Assembly (NCBI RefSeq): GCF_003323715.1
Contig: NZ_QOIN01000066.1
Location: 124,001 to 188,000, forward strand
Direction: 5' to 3'
DNA length: 64,000 nucleotides
Origin: Streptomyces diacarni
GTDB taxonomy: Bacteria; Actinomycetota; Actinomycetes; Streptomycetales; Streptomycetaceae
A program made the translations under genes and the position numbers. Positions 34,025 through 41,973 of the stretch are shown here, one piece after another. Numbering within the stretch: the first letter of the stretch is position 1; each line of letters starts with the position of its first letter. The notes beneath the pieces are model-generated. The model did not search any database and was not told the DNA's origin. It worked only from the letters and a program-made list of their open reading frames with translations.

Positions 34025-36760
34025 ATGGCTGATGCCGACAGCAGCGCGGGGGAGTCGTACCCGTCCGACTGCTATGTGCTGGGGTTCGAGGAGATCGACC
34101 GGACGCATGTCGCGGTCGTTGGAGGCAAAGGCGCACATCTGGGGGAGCTGTCGCGGCTCGAGGGCATCCACGTACCGGCCGGCTACTGCGTGACGACGGA
34201 CGCGTTCCGGCGCGTCCTCGCCGACGTGCCGTCGATCGACGAGCGGGTCGCTCAGCTCTCGCGACTGGACCCGGACGACCGGGAATCGGTGCGCGCGCTG
34301 AGCGCGGAGATCCGCGCCGGCCTCGAGAAGACCCCCGTGCCCGACGATCTGGCGGCGGCCCTCACGGCACCGCTTGCCCGACTGGGTGAGGGAGCCGGGT
34401 ATGCCGTCAGATCCAGTGCGACGGCGGAGGACCTGCCGACGGCCTCCTTCGCGGGCCAACAGGACACGTACCTGAACATCGTGGGCCCCGCGGCGGTCCT
34501 TGAGCACGTCAGCCGGTGCTGGGCCTCGCTCTTCACCGAGCGCGCCGTGACCTACCGGCTGCGGAACGGCTTCGACCACCGCATGGTCCATATGGCCGTG
34601 GTCGTGCAGCAGATGGTGTCTCCGGACGCTTCGGGGGTCATGTTCACCGCCGACCCCGTCACCTCGAACCGGCGGATCACCTCCGTGGAGGCCGGTTTCG
34701 GGCTCGGCGAGGCCTTGGTCTCCGGCCGGGTGAACGCGGATGTGTACACGGTGCGGGACGGTGAAGTCGTCGACAAGTCGGTCGCCGTCAAACAGCTCGC
34801 CGTCCACGCCTCGCCGGAAGGCGGGACCCGGGAACAGGTGCTCGCCCCCGACCGGCGGGGAAAGCCGGCGCTGACGGACACGCAGGTGGAGCGGCTCGCG
34901 CGGCTGGGCCGGCGTATCGAGGCGCACTTCGGCTGTCCCCAGGACATCGAGTGGTGCCTGACCGACGGTGGCATCCGCATCGTCCAGAGCCGGCCGATCA
35001 CGACGCTGTTCCCCATCCCGGCGGCGGACGACGAGAAGCACCACGTCTATGTCTCGGTCGGGCACCAGCAGATGATGACCGACCCGATGAAACCCCTGGG
35101 ACTGTCCTTGTGGCAGTTGACTACCCCGGTGCCGATGGCCGAGGCGGGCGGAAGGCTGTTCGTCGACGTCACCGAGCGCCTGGCCTCGCCGGCGAGCCGC
35201 GGCAAGGTCATGGAGAGCCTGGGAAGATCCGATCCGCTGATCGGGGACGCGCTGCGCACCGTCCTCGACCGGGGCGACTTCCTCCCCTCCCTTCCTGACA
35301 GCACTCCGGCTGAGCCCCCGCCAGACGCCGCGCCCACCCCGCCGGACACCGATGCGGCCCTCGTCACCGAACTGATCGAGCGCGGCCAGGCGTCCAACGC
35401 CGCCCTGGAACGCGAGATCGGCACGGTGTCCGGACCGGCGCTGTTCGACTTCATCCTGACGGACGTCGAAGAGCTGCGGCGCATCCTGTTCGACCCGCGG
35501 GGCCTACAGGTGATCATGAGCGCGCTCAACGCGTCATGGTGGCTCAACGAGCGGCTGGAGGCGTGGCTGGGGGACAAGAGCGTGGCCGACGCGCTCACGC
35601 AGTCGGTTCCCGGCAACGTCACCTCCCAGATGGGGCTGGCGCTCCTGGACGTCGCGGACGTGGTCCGCTCGCATCCGGACGTGGTCGCGTTCCTGCGGGC
35701 TGCCGACAGCGACGACTTCCTGGACGAGCTGGACCAACTTGATGAGCTGGTCGAACGCGAGGACGTGCACGAACGCGAGGGCTCGGACGAAGACGACCGC
35801 TTGGACGAGTTGGACGGGGTGAACGCGGCGGCGGGGGGCCGGGCGGCGGGAGACGCGATCCGTGCCTTCCTCGGCAAGCACGGCATGCGCTGCGCCGGCG
35901 AGATCGACATCACAAGGCCGCGGTGGAGCGAACGCCCCACCACGCTCCTGCCCCTGATCCTCAACAACGTCGACAACTTCGAACCGGGCGCCGGCGAACA
36001 GCGCTTCCAGGAAGGGCTGCGTACGGCGCGGACGAAGGAAGCGGAGGTGCTGGAGCGGTTGCGGGCCCTGCCGGACGGAGAAGCCAAGGCCGACGAGACC
36101 ACACGCATGATCAACCGGGTGCGTACCTTCATCGGCTACCGGGAGTACCCGAAGTACTTCATGGTCAGCCGCTACCTCCACTACAAGCGAGCCCTGCTGG
36201 AGGAAGCCGAGCGCCTCGTGCGGGCCGGCGCGCTCGCCGAGAAGGAGGATGTCTTCTTCCTCGGATTCCATGAGTTCCGTGACGCCGTACGCACAGGACA
36301 GGTGGACGGCCGGCTCATCCGCCGACGCGAGGAGGCGTTCAGGGCGCATCAGACGCTCACACCGCCCCGGGTGCTCACCTCGGACGGCGAGGCCGTCACC
36401 GGAGCGTACCGACGCGCGGATGTGCCGGACGACGCCCTGGTCGGACTGGCGGTCTCGGCCGGGACGGTGGAGGGGCGTGCCCGCGTCGTCACGGACCTGG
36501 CACAGGCTGAGCTCACCGCGGGCGACATCCTGGTCACGGCCTGCACGGACCCCAGCTGGTCGCCCCTCTTCGTCACGGTCAAAGGCCTGGTGACGGAGGC
36601 GGGCGGTCTGATGACCCATGGTGCGGTGGTCGCCAGGGAGTACGGCTTGCCGGCCGTCGTCGGGGTGGAGGACGCCACCCGGCTGATCCCGGACGGCCGG
36701 CGGATCCGCGTACACGGAACGAGCGGGTACGTCGAGGTCCTACCCGAAGAGGGCGACTGA
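34025..36760 (+). CDS. rph: Rifamycin phosphotransferase (RPH), PEP-synthase-like
   Basis: 911 residues. The ATP-grasp-like domain (~20-330) has VGGKGAHLGEL and the SVEAGFGLGEALVSG segment; the middle part (~340-800) includes MTDPMKPLG, characteristic of the RIF-binding domain; the C-terminal swivelling His domain has GGLMTHGAVVAREYG with catalytic His865. It inactivates rifamycins by phosphorylating the C21 hydroxyl with ATP. An acidic insert (about residues 567-600, rich in D and E) seems unusual and makes it longer than the ~870 residues I expect. A GGGGGAGG ribosome site and an RAE-like element support induction by rifamycins. Confidence 0.9.
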   Translation: MADADSSAGESYPSDCYVLGFEEIDRTHVAVVGGKGAHLGELSRLEGIHVPAGYCVTTDAFRRVLADVPSIDERVAQLSRLDPDDRESVRALSAEIRAGLEKTPVPDDLAAALTAPLARLGEGAGYAVRSSATAEDLPTASFAGQQDTYLNIVGPAAVLEHVSRCWASLFTERAVTYRLRNGFDHRMVHMAVVVQQMVSPDASGVMFTADPVTSNRRITSVEAGFGLGEALVSGRVNADVYTVRDGEVVDKSVAVKQLAVHASPEGGTREQVLAPDRRGKPALTDTQVERLARLGRRIEAHFGCPQDIEWCLTDGGIRIVQSRPITTLFPIPAADDEKHHVYVSVGHQQMMTDPMKPLGLSLWQLTTPVPMAEAGGRLFVDVTERLASPASRGKVMESLGRSDPLIGDALRTVLDRGDFLPSLPDSTPAEPPPDAAPTPPDTDAALVTELIERGQASNAALEREIGTVSGPALFDFILTDVEELRRILFDPRGLQVIMSALNASWWLNERLEAWLGDKSVADALTQSVPGNVTSQMGLALLDVADVVRSHPDVVAFLRAADSDDFLDELDQLDELVEREDVHEREGSDEDDRLDELDGVNAAAGGRAAGDAIRAFLGKHGMRCAGEIDITRPRWSERPTTLLPLILNNVDNFEPGAGEQRFQEGLRTARTKEAEVLERLRALPDGEAKADETTRMINRVRTFIGYREYPKYFMVSRYLHYKRALLEEAERLVRAGALAEKEDVFFLGFHEFRDAVRTGQVDGRLIRRREEAFRAHQTLTPPRVLTSDGEAVTGAYRRADVPDDALVGLAVSAGTVEGRARVVTDLAQAELTAGDILVTACTDPSWSPLFVTVKGLVTEAGGLMTHGAVVAREYGLPAVVGVEDATRLIPDGRRIRVHGTSGYVEVLPEEGD

Positions 36761-36788
36761 GCGACCCGCACGTCCGTCGGGGCGGGCA

Positions 36789-36814
36789 CCCGTGCGACGT
36801 CACCGTCGCACGGG
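36789..36814. terminator. Bidirectional terminator between rph and mscS-like genes
   Basis: An 11-bp perfect stem (CCCGTGCGACG) with a 4-nt loop. It overlaps the stop codon of the minus-strand gene. Confidence 0.75.
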
Positions 36815-37819
36815 GCCCGTGTTCTGCGCGGGAATGTCGGGAAGCCCCTCCTCGGAGCGCATCCACACCGTCCGCTGCGGGAACGGGATGTCGATGCCTG
36901 CGCGGGTGAGTGCTTCCTTGACCCGGCGCCGCAGCTCCCGGGTGACACCCCACTGCTGGAGGGGGGCCGTCTTGACGGCGAGACGCACGACGACGCCGTC
37001 CGGGTCGAGGGACTGCACGCCCCACACGGCGGGGTCTTCGAGGAGGACGTCCTTGAAACGCGGCTCCTCGCGCAGCTCGCGGCCGGTGCGCTCCAACACC
37101 TCGAAGACCGCTTCCAGGTTGGACTCGTGGGCGACCGAGACGTCGAGGACGGCGCGCGCCCACTCCTGGCTGTCGTTGCGTACGCGGAGGATCTCGCCGT
37201 TGCGGATGTGCCAGAGGCCACCGTTGAGGTCGCGGACCTGAGTGAGCCGGAGGCCGACGTGCTCCACTTCTCCGACGGCTTCGCCCAGGTCCACCGAGTC
37301 GCCCACGCCGTACTGGTCCTCGAGCATGATGAGCATGCCGGACAGGTAGTCGGCGACCAGGCTCTGGGCGCCGAAACCGATGGCCAGACCCACGACCCCG
37401 GCGCTGGCCAGCAGCGGGCCGAGCGCGATGCCGATCTGGTCCAGCACCATCGCCACGCCCATCACCGCGACGACGATCGTGACGATGCTGCTGAGGACCG
37501 ACCCGATCGTGCGGGCGCGCTGCTCACGCCGCTCGTTCGCCCGGGACCGGTCGCGCGCGAGCACGGCGGGCCCGCGCCCGGACCGGCGAGGCTCGCTCTC
37601 GGCCTCCGGGGGTTGCAGGATGCGCTGGACGACCCGGGAGATGGCCTTCTTGGCCACGGCCCGGACGATCGCGGCACCCACGACCACGAGCAGGATGCGC
37701 AGGGGCACACCCACCAGCGTGTCGATGTTGTCGCGCAGCCATCCCGGCGCGGACAGGGCCAGGTGGTTGACGGTGTGGGCGTGTGACGCCGTCGCACCGG
37801 TGGGGGACACGGGATTCAC
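36800..37819 (-). CDS. MscS-type mechanosensitive ion channel
   Basis: 339 residues. Helices lie at ~32-55, ~108-130 and ~135-160, with the pore-lining VVGLAIGFGAQSLVADYLSG at ~142-161. The MscS beta domain follows with DSVDLGEAVGEVEHVGLR. A basic, charged segment (~70-100) lies between the first two helices. It opens under membrane tension to release solutes. GTG start with a GGAAG site. Confidence 0.9.
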   Translation of the reverse strand: MNPVSPTGATASHAHTVNHLALSAPGWLRDNIDTLVGVPLRILLVVVGAAIVRAVAKKAISRVVQRILQPPEAESEPRRSGRGPAVLARDRSRANERREQRARTIGSVLSSIVTIVVAVMGVAMVLDQIGIALGPLLASAGVVGLAIGFGAQSLVADYLSGMLIMLEDQYGVGDSVDLGEAVGEVEHVGLRLTQVRDLNGGLWHIRNGEILRVRNDSQEWARAVLDVSVAHESNLEAVFEVLERTGRELREEPRFKDVLLEDPAVWGVQSLDPDGVVVRLAVKTAPLQQWGVTRELRRRVKEALTRAGIDIPFPQRTVWMRSEEGLPDIPAQNTGPVRR

Positions 37820-38601
37820 TCACTTCCGCTCAGTTCCGATGCTCAGCCGGTTGCCGTGCTCAGCGGACCGAACGTATCGGCGGGCTCGAAACGGGTCAAA
37901 AAGCGTGGAGAGGGGGTGCGCATATCGCGTCTGACATGCATCGATGATGCGCGGGTCTCGCGGGGTGGCACCGCGTCGGCGAAGCGCCGGCACGGCACGG
38001 CACGGCACGGTGCGGCACGGCCGCGGGGCGAGGCGAGGACGGGCGGGTACGGGCGGCGGGCGCGGGTCCTGTGACGGGTCCCGGCGCGACCTGGGCACGA
38101 CTCCGACTCCGCGTTGGCATGAGCCGATGACCTCGAACGGGCCCTCCGCGCACCCGACGGCACGGCGGGCGGCAGCCGCGAACTCCCCGGGAGAGGCATC
38201 CGACCGGTCCGGAGAGGAACCCGCGCAGGACGGTGAGCGACCGGCGACACGCGGTGCCGGTGCGGCGAGGCCCGTGCCGGAGGGCTCCGGCACGACGGAA
38301 GAGCCGGGGCCCTGAGAGGGCCGGGCGTCGCCGGGCCACGGCCGGCGGAGCCGCGAAGGCGCCCCGCTGGCCGGCCGTCGTGCCGGCGTTCCTCGCACTG
38401 CCGTCCTCAACTCCGCCCCCCGTACAGGCGGCTCAGCGGTCTGGTCGGGCGGGGGAGGGCCTCGACGGTGAGGCGGGCGGCGGTGCGGGCGATTACTTTG
38501 TCCCGGGGCGGAAGTCTCCTCCTCGGACACCGCGCCGGACATCCACCTGCTGGGATATCCGGCGCGACGAAGAGTAGGACTCGTGACAGGAGAATCTCCA
38601 T
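37820..38601. other. 782-bp region with no confident gene
   Basis: It contains a 5-bp simple repeat (CGGCA units, about 37988-38018). A low-confidence candidate ORF of 62 codons runs 38127-38315 (+): it starts MTSNGPSAHPTARR, has G/C-biased third positions and would be a disordered, acidic-basic peptide, but has no ribosome site. The remainder shows nothing I can support. The promoter and ribosome site (AGGAGA) for the gene at 38602 are at the right end. Confidence 0.45.
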
Positions 38602-39267
38602 ATGGCCGGCGGGAAACAGGCGGCAGACGGCAGAGCGGGGACAGCGATGTGGGCCATGGTGCACGCTGAGCGAGCGGCGCTGGCGGCCGACCTCGCGGAG
38701 CTGTCCGACGACCAGTGGCTGACACCGTCGCTGTGCACCGGGTTGACGGTGCGTGAGGTGTTGGCGCACCTCACCGCGGGGGCCAGTCTGACCCCAGCGC
38801 GCTGGCTGGCGGGGGTGGTCCGCTGCCGGTTCGACTTCGACAGACAGGTGGCCGTGCGGCTGGCGGAGCAGCTCGGCGCAACCCCGGCCGAGACCCTTGA
38901 GCGGTTCCGGCGTGTGGTATCCAGCAGGACCAAGCCTCCCCTGCCCGTGCTGGCCATGCTCGGTGAGACGCTCGTGCACGCGGAGGACATCCGGCGCCCG
39001 CTGGGCATACGGCGCGACTACCCGGAGGAGGCGGTCACGCGCGTGGCCGAGTACTACCGGGGCACGGATCTCGTCGTCGTCGCCAAGGGCCGCATCGGCG
39101 GCCTGCGGCTCACCGCGAACGACGGTCCCTTCGAGACGGGTTCCGGCGCCCTCGTCTCCGGCACCACCTTGGCTCTGACGATGGCGATGACGGGGCGCGC
39201 GACCTACCTCGACGACCTGGAAGGCGACGGTGTCGAGCGCCTCCGCGAGCGCTGCGCGACGGCGTGA
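38602..39267 (+). CDS. Maleylpyruvate isomerase/mycothiol-dependent enzyme family protein
   Basis: 221 residues. The DinB-like four-helix start includes LAELSDDQWLTPSLCTGLTVREVLAHLTAG (~27-56), the TIGR03083 pattern, with His in LAHL as a metal ligand and H in ETLVHAEDIRRPLG as the second. Such enzymes use mycothiol as cofactor or transfer it to substrates. The partner substrate is unknown. AGGAGA ribosome site present. Confidence 0.82.
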   Translation: MAGGKQAADGRAGTAMWAMVHAERAALAADLAELSDDQWLTPSLCTGLTVREVLAHLTAGASLTPARWLAGVVRCRFDFDRQVAVRLAEQLGATPAETLERFRRVVSSRTKPPLPVLAMLGETLVHAEDIRRPLGIRRDYPEEAVTRVAEYYRGTDLVVVAKGRIGGLRLTANDGPFETGSGALVSGTTLALTMAMTGRATYLDDLEGDGVERLRERCATA

Positions 39268-39277
39268 CGACGGCGGC

Positions 39278-39305
39278 GGCCCGCCGCTCGCGAGGGCGGC
39301 GGGCC
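39278..39305 (+). terminator. Terminator after the mycothiol-dependent enzyme
   Basis: A 10-bp perfect stem (GGCCCGCCGC) with an 8-nt loop, 11 bp after the stop. Confidence 0.7.
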
Positions 39306-39329
39306 GTGGACGAGGAGCCCCGCGGGGAC

Positions 39330-39353
39330 GTCAGCCGGTCTTGGCCGGCTGAC
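39330..39353 (-). terminator. Terminator of the alpha-galactosidase gene
   Basis: A 9-bp perfect stem (GTCAGCCGG) with a 6-nt loop, 9 bp past the minus-strand stop. Confidence 0.7.
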
Positions 39354-39361
39354 GGCCCGCC

Positions 39362-40618
39362 CTACTTCTCGGGGGTGACACGGAGCATCACCGTGCCGTG
39401 GGACGGAACCCTGGCGGAGAGGTCGCCGTTCGACGTGCTGTCCGAGTGCTGCCACAGGTCGCGGACCGTGTAGGAGTCCGCGTGAGGCACCTCGGCCGCG
39501 TCGGCGGTCGTGGTGATCGTCTGTTCCTGACCGGTCTCGTTGAACAGGGCGACGGCGCGGCTGCCGTCGGCCAGCTCCTTGCTGACGACCCAGCGGCCGT
39601 CCTCCTGCGAGACGACCTCACCCTGCTTGCCGAGCGCATCCTGGTCGACCGCGATGACCTCCTTGTTGCTGAGGATGTCGAGCGCCGCACCGTCGTCCTT
39701 GCGCAGGTCGGAGCCGATGAGCAGCGGGGCCGCCATGATGGACCACATGGAGAAGTGGGTGCGGTACTCGGTGTCGGTCATCCCGCCGTTGCCGACCTCG
39801 AGCATGTCGGGGTCGTTGAAGTTGCCCGGGCTCGCGTACCGCGAAAGCTTCAGGTTCTCCTTCATGATGCCGAGCATGCTGTCCCAGTTATCGGAGATGT
39901 CTCCCGTGGTGCGCCACGTCTCGGCCAGCTTCGGCGCCCACTCCCAGGGCTTGTTCTCGCCCCACTCGCAGATGTTGTAGACGATGTCGCGGCCCGTCTT
40001 GTCCAGCGCGTCCCGCATCGTCTGGTAGCGCTCCTGCGCCGGCAGGCCCTCGTTGTTGCAGTTGTCGTACTTGAGGTAGTCCACGCCCCAGTCGGCGAAC
40101 TGCCGCGCGTCGCTTTCCTCGTGGCCGAGCGCCCCCGGCATGCCCGGCTCGGTGTTGCACGTCCAGGTGCCGGCGCTGGTGTAGATGCCGAGCTTGAGGC
40201 CCTTGGAGTGCACATAGTCGGCGACGGCCTTGATGCCGTGGGGGAAGCGTTCCTTGTTGGGGACCAGCTTGCCGTCGGCGTCGCGTTCGGGCTCGGCCCA
40301 GCAGTCGTCCAGGTTGACGTACTCGTAGCCCGCGTCCTTGAGGCCCTTCTCGACGAAGATGTCGGCCGTGTCCTTGACCATCTCCTCGTTGAAGTCCGCG
40401 CCGCAGTGCGTCGCGTTCCAGTTGTTGAAGCCCATGGGTGGGGTCTTGGCCAGGTCGCCGCCCGCGGATTGCCGCGCGGCCTGCGCGCTCTCGCTGTTCT
40501 CGGCGGTGTCGGTCGCCGCGGACGCCGGGGCCGCGAGGCCCGCTCCGCACATCATCACGACACCGATCGCGCTGACCAGCTGCTTGCCAGTGGTACGGGT
40601 CGATACGGTGGGGCGCAT
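39362..40618 (-). CDS. Secreted GH27 alpha-galactosidase
   Basis: 418 residues. The signal peptide has a hydrophobic core at ~13-31 and a cut after APASA. The GH27 barrel (~55-330) has PPMGFNNWN, the nucleophile D185 in YLKYDNC and the acid/base D240 in TTGDI. A C-terminal beta domain ends at RVTPEK; no carbohydrate-binding module is attached. It removes terminal alpha-galactose from melibiose-, raffinose- or galactomannan-type substrates outside the cell. ATG at 40618 chosen because GAGGAC is placed correctly. Confidence 0.92.
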   Translation of the reverse strand: MRPTVSTRTTGKQLVSAIGVVMMCGAGLAAPASAATDTAENSESAQAARQSAGGDLAKTPPMGFNNWNATHCGADFNEEMVKDTADIFVEKGLKDAGYEYVNLDDCWAEPERDADGKLVPNKERFPHGIKAVADYVHSKGLKLGIYTSAGTWTCNTEPGMPGALGHEESDARQFADWGVDYLKYDNCNNEGLPAQERYQTMRDALDKTGRDIVYNICEWGENKPWEWAPKLAETWRTTGDISDNWDSMLGIMKENLKLSRYASPGNFNDPDMLEVGNGGMTDTEYRTHFSMWSIMAAPLLIGSDLRKDDGAALDILSNKEVIAVDQDALGKQGEVVSQEDGRWVVSKELADGSRAVALFNETGQEQTITTTADAAEVPHADSYTVRDLWQHSDSTSNGDLSARVPSHGTVMLRVTPEK

Positions 40619-40730
40619 ATCCGTCCTCACTGCTCGCTGAAATGGACTGCCCAGGCCCGGCAGGGCGGCGGGACAGCCTCTGTGACCGCCTCACGGTAAG
40701 ACTGTGTTCGGGTCTGTTGGAACCCCTTCG

Positions 40731-40742
40731 ACAAATGTTTGT
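40731..40742. promoter_or_regulatory. Possible repressor site upstream of the alpha-galactosidase
   Basis: ACAAATGTTTGT, five paired bases on each side, in an AT-rich stretch about 115 bp before the start. Sugar-responsive LacI- or ROK-type repressors commonly use such sites; no regulator gene is adjacent. Confidence 0.35.
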
Positions 40743-41004
40743 TTCCGTGTGTTTATCGAGGGTCGTCGGGTTGGGCGGTCTCTTCGCGGGTCAGCTGCTC
40801 AGGTCCCCCACTCGTCGGACCCGGCCACCGCGATCACGCCCTGAGAGCGGAAGTTGAGCTCACGCCACTGGTCGCTTTCGGTCGCCGTTGCCGCTGATGC
40901 CGTGCGCGTACGGCGGGTGCCCCGTGGCGATCGAGACGTTGTCGGGGTGGGGCGAACCTCATTCGACGCAGTGCGCCAGGGGAAGTCCCGGCAGATTAGT
41001 ACGC

Positions 41005-41030
41005 TGCACCAAGTTGGCACGGTGCACCAA
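41005..41030. promoter_or_regulatory. TGCACCAA repeat pair before the tetR gene
   Basis: Two perfect copies of TGCACCAA at 41005-41012 and 41023-41030, 18 bp apart, the second within the palindrome GGTGCACC. About 20 bp separate them from the start codon. A likely binding site for the protein at 41050. Confidence 0.5.
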
Positions 41031-41049
41031 AATGTGTCAGGGTAGAGGC

Positions 41050-41748
41050 ATGACAACGTCGGCGCGCCGACCTCAACGGCGCAATCAGGTGCTCTCCCGG
41101 GAGCAGATTCTTCACGCCGCGGTCGGGCTTCTGGACGCGGGCGGCGAGGGCGCGTTGACCGTCCGGGCCCTCAGTGAGCGCCTGTCCACGGGCTCCGGGG
41201 CGATCGCATACCACGTGGGCAAACGGGACGACCTGCTGGACGCGGCGACGGAGACGGTCGTGACGGGGGCCTTGGCCGCGGCGCGCCCCTCGGCCGCAGC
41301 CACGCCGTCCGACGAGATCAGGGCCGTCGCCCTGGCCCTGTTCGACGCGATCACCGCCCACCGTTGGCTCGCCACACGGCTGACCCTGCAGATAGTCCGC
41401 AACCCGGTCGGCCCCGTCACGGTCGGTATCTTCGAGCGGATCGGCCGGCAGGTGGAGGCGCTGGGCGTGCCGCGAGAGAGCTGGTTCGACGCGGCCTCGA
41501 CGCTCGTGCACTACATCCTCGGAGCGGTCAGCCAGAACGCCCGCATCGAAGGGGACACCTCAGGTATCGACCCCAAGGCGGACCGAGGGGAGTTCTTCGC
41601 GGCGACCTCCACGGCCTGGCGGGAACTCGACCCCGAGGCCTACCCGTTCATGCACGCCATCGTCGGCCAGGCCACCGAGCACGACGACCGCGAGCAGTTC
41701 CTCACCGGTATCGCCGTCATCCTCGACGGCCTCACCCGCCTGCGCTGA
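41050..41748 (+). CDS. TetR-family regulator
   Basis: 232 residues. The helix-turn-helix spans ~16-62 (LSREQILHAAVGLLDAGGEG, then GSGAIAYHVGKRDDLL). The larger C-terminal domain (~85-230) with a tryptophan-rich end is of the TetR_C type seen with flavin monooxygenases. ATG follows a weak ribosome site. It lies 225 bp before an FAD monooxygenase gene on the same strand, which is its most plausible target. Confidence 0.85.
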   Translation: MTTSARRPQRRNQVLSREQILHAAVGLLDAGGEGALTVRALSERLSTGSGAIAYHVGKRDDLLDAATETVVTGALAAARPSAAATPSDEIRAVALALFDAITAHRWLATRLTLQIVRNPVGPVTVGIFERIGRQVEALGVPRESWFDAASTLVHYILGAVSQNARIEGDTSGIDPKADRGEFFAATSTAWRELDPEAYPFMHAIVGQATEHDDREQFLTGIAVILDGLTRLR

Positions 41749-41900
41749 ACCGGGCCGCGCGGACCCGCCCGCGCTGATCCGTCTGTTCTGATCCGCCTGC
41801 GCAGGCCCGCCTGCGCAGGTCCGTTTGCACCGACGTGCACTGGCCCGTCTGACTGTCCCGCCTGCGCTGTCCCGTCTGCACGGGTCCTCCCGCACCGACG
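41735..41900 (+). repeat. Degenerate 14-bp tandem repeats after the tetR gene
   Basis: About ten units related to CCGCCTGCGCTGAT, including CCGCCTGCGCAGGC and CCGTCTGCACGG variants. The last codons and stop of the tetR gene form the first unit. Two units carry the extra block GCACCGACGTGCA. Not CRISPR: no spacer pattern. Confidence 0.7.
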
Positions 41901-41973
41901 TGCAGCGACCCGCTTCACCGCTGCGGCAGGTCAACGCAGTTGTCGGTAGCGGTTTTCGAGGAAGGTAACTCCC

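Larger units (their letters stand above)
40619..41049. other. Divergent control region between alpha-galactosidase and tetR
   Basis: No gene seen. On the galactosidase side there is an AT-rich patch with a dyad at 40731-40742 (ACAAATGTTTGT). On the tetR side the TGCACCAA repeats are annotated separately. The ~250 bp between hold no clear feature. Confidence 0.5.

Noticed and set aside
37987..38020. Origin- or iteron-like repeats
   Set aside because: A simple 5-bp CGGCA slippage tract, GC-rich, with no DnaA boxes or replication gene nearby.
41735..41900. CRISPR array
   Set aside because: Units are 14 bp, degenerate and adjacent with no unique spacers, and no cas genes are nearby.
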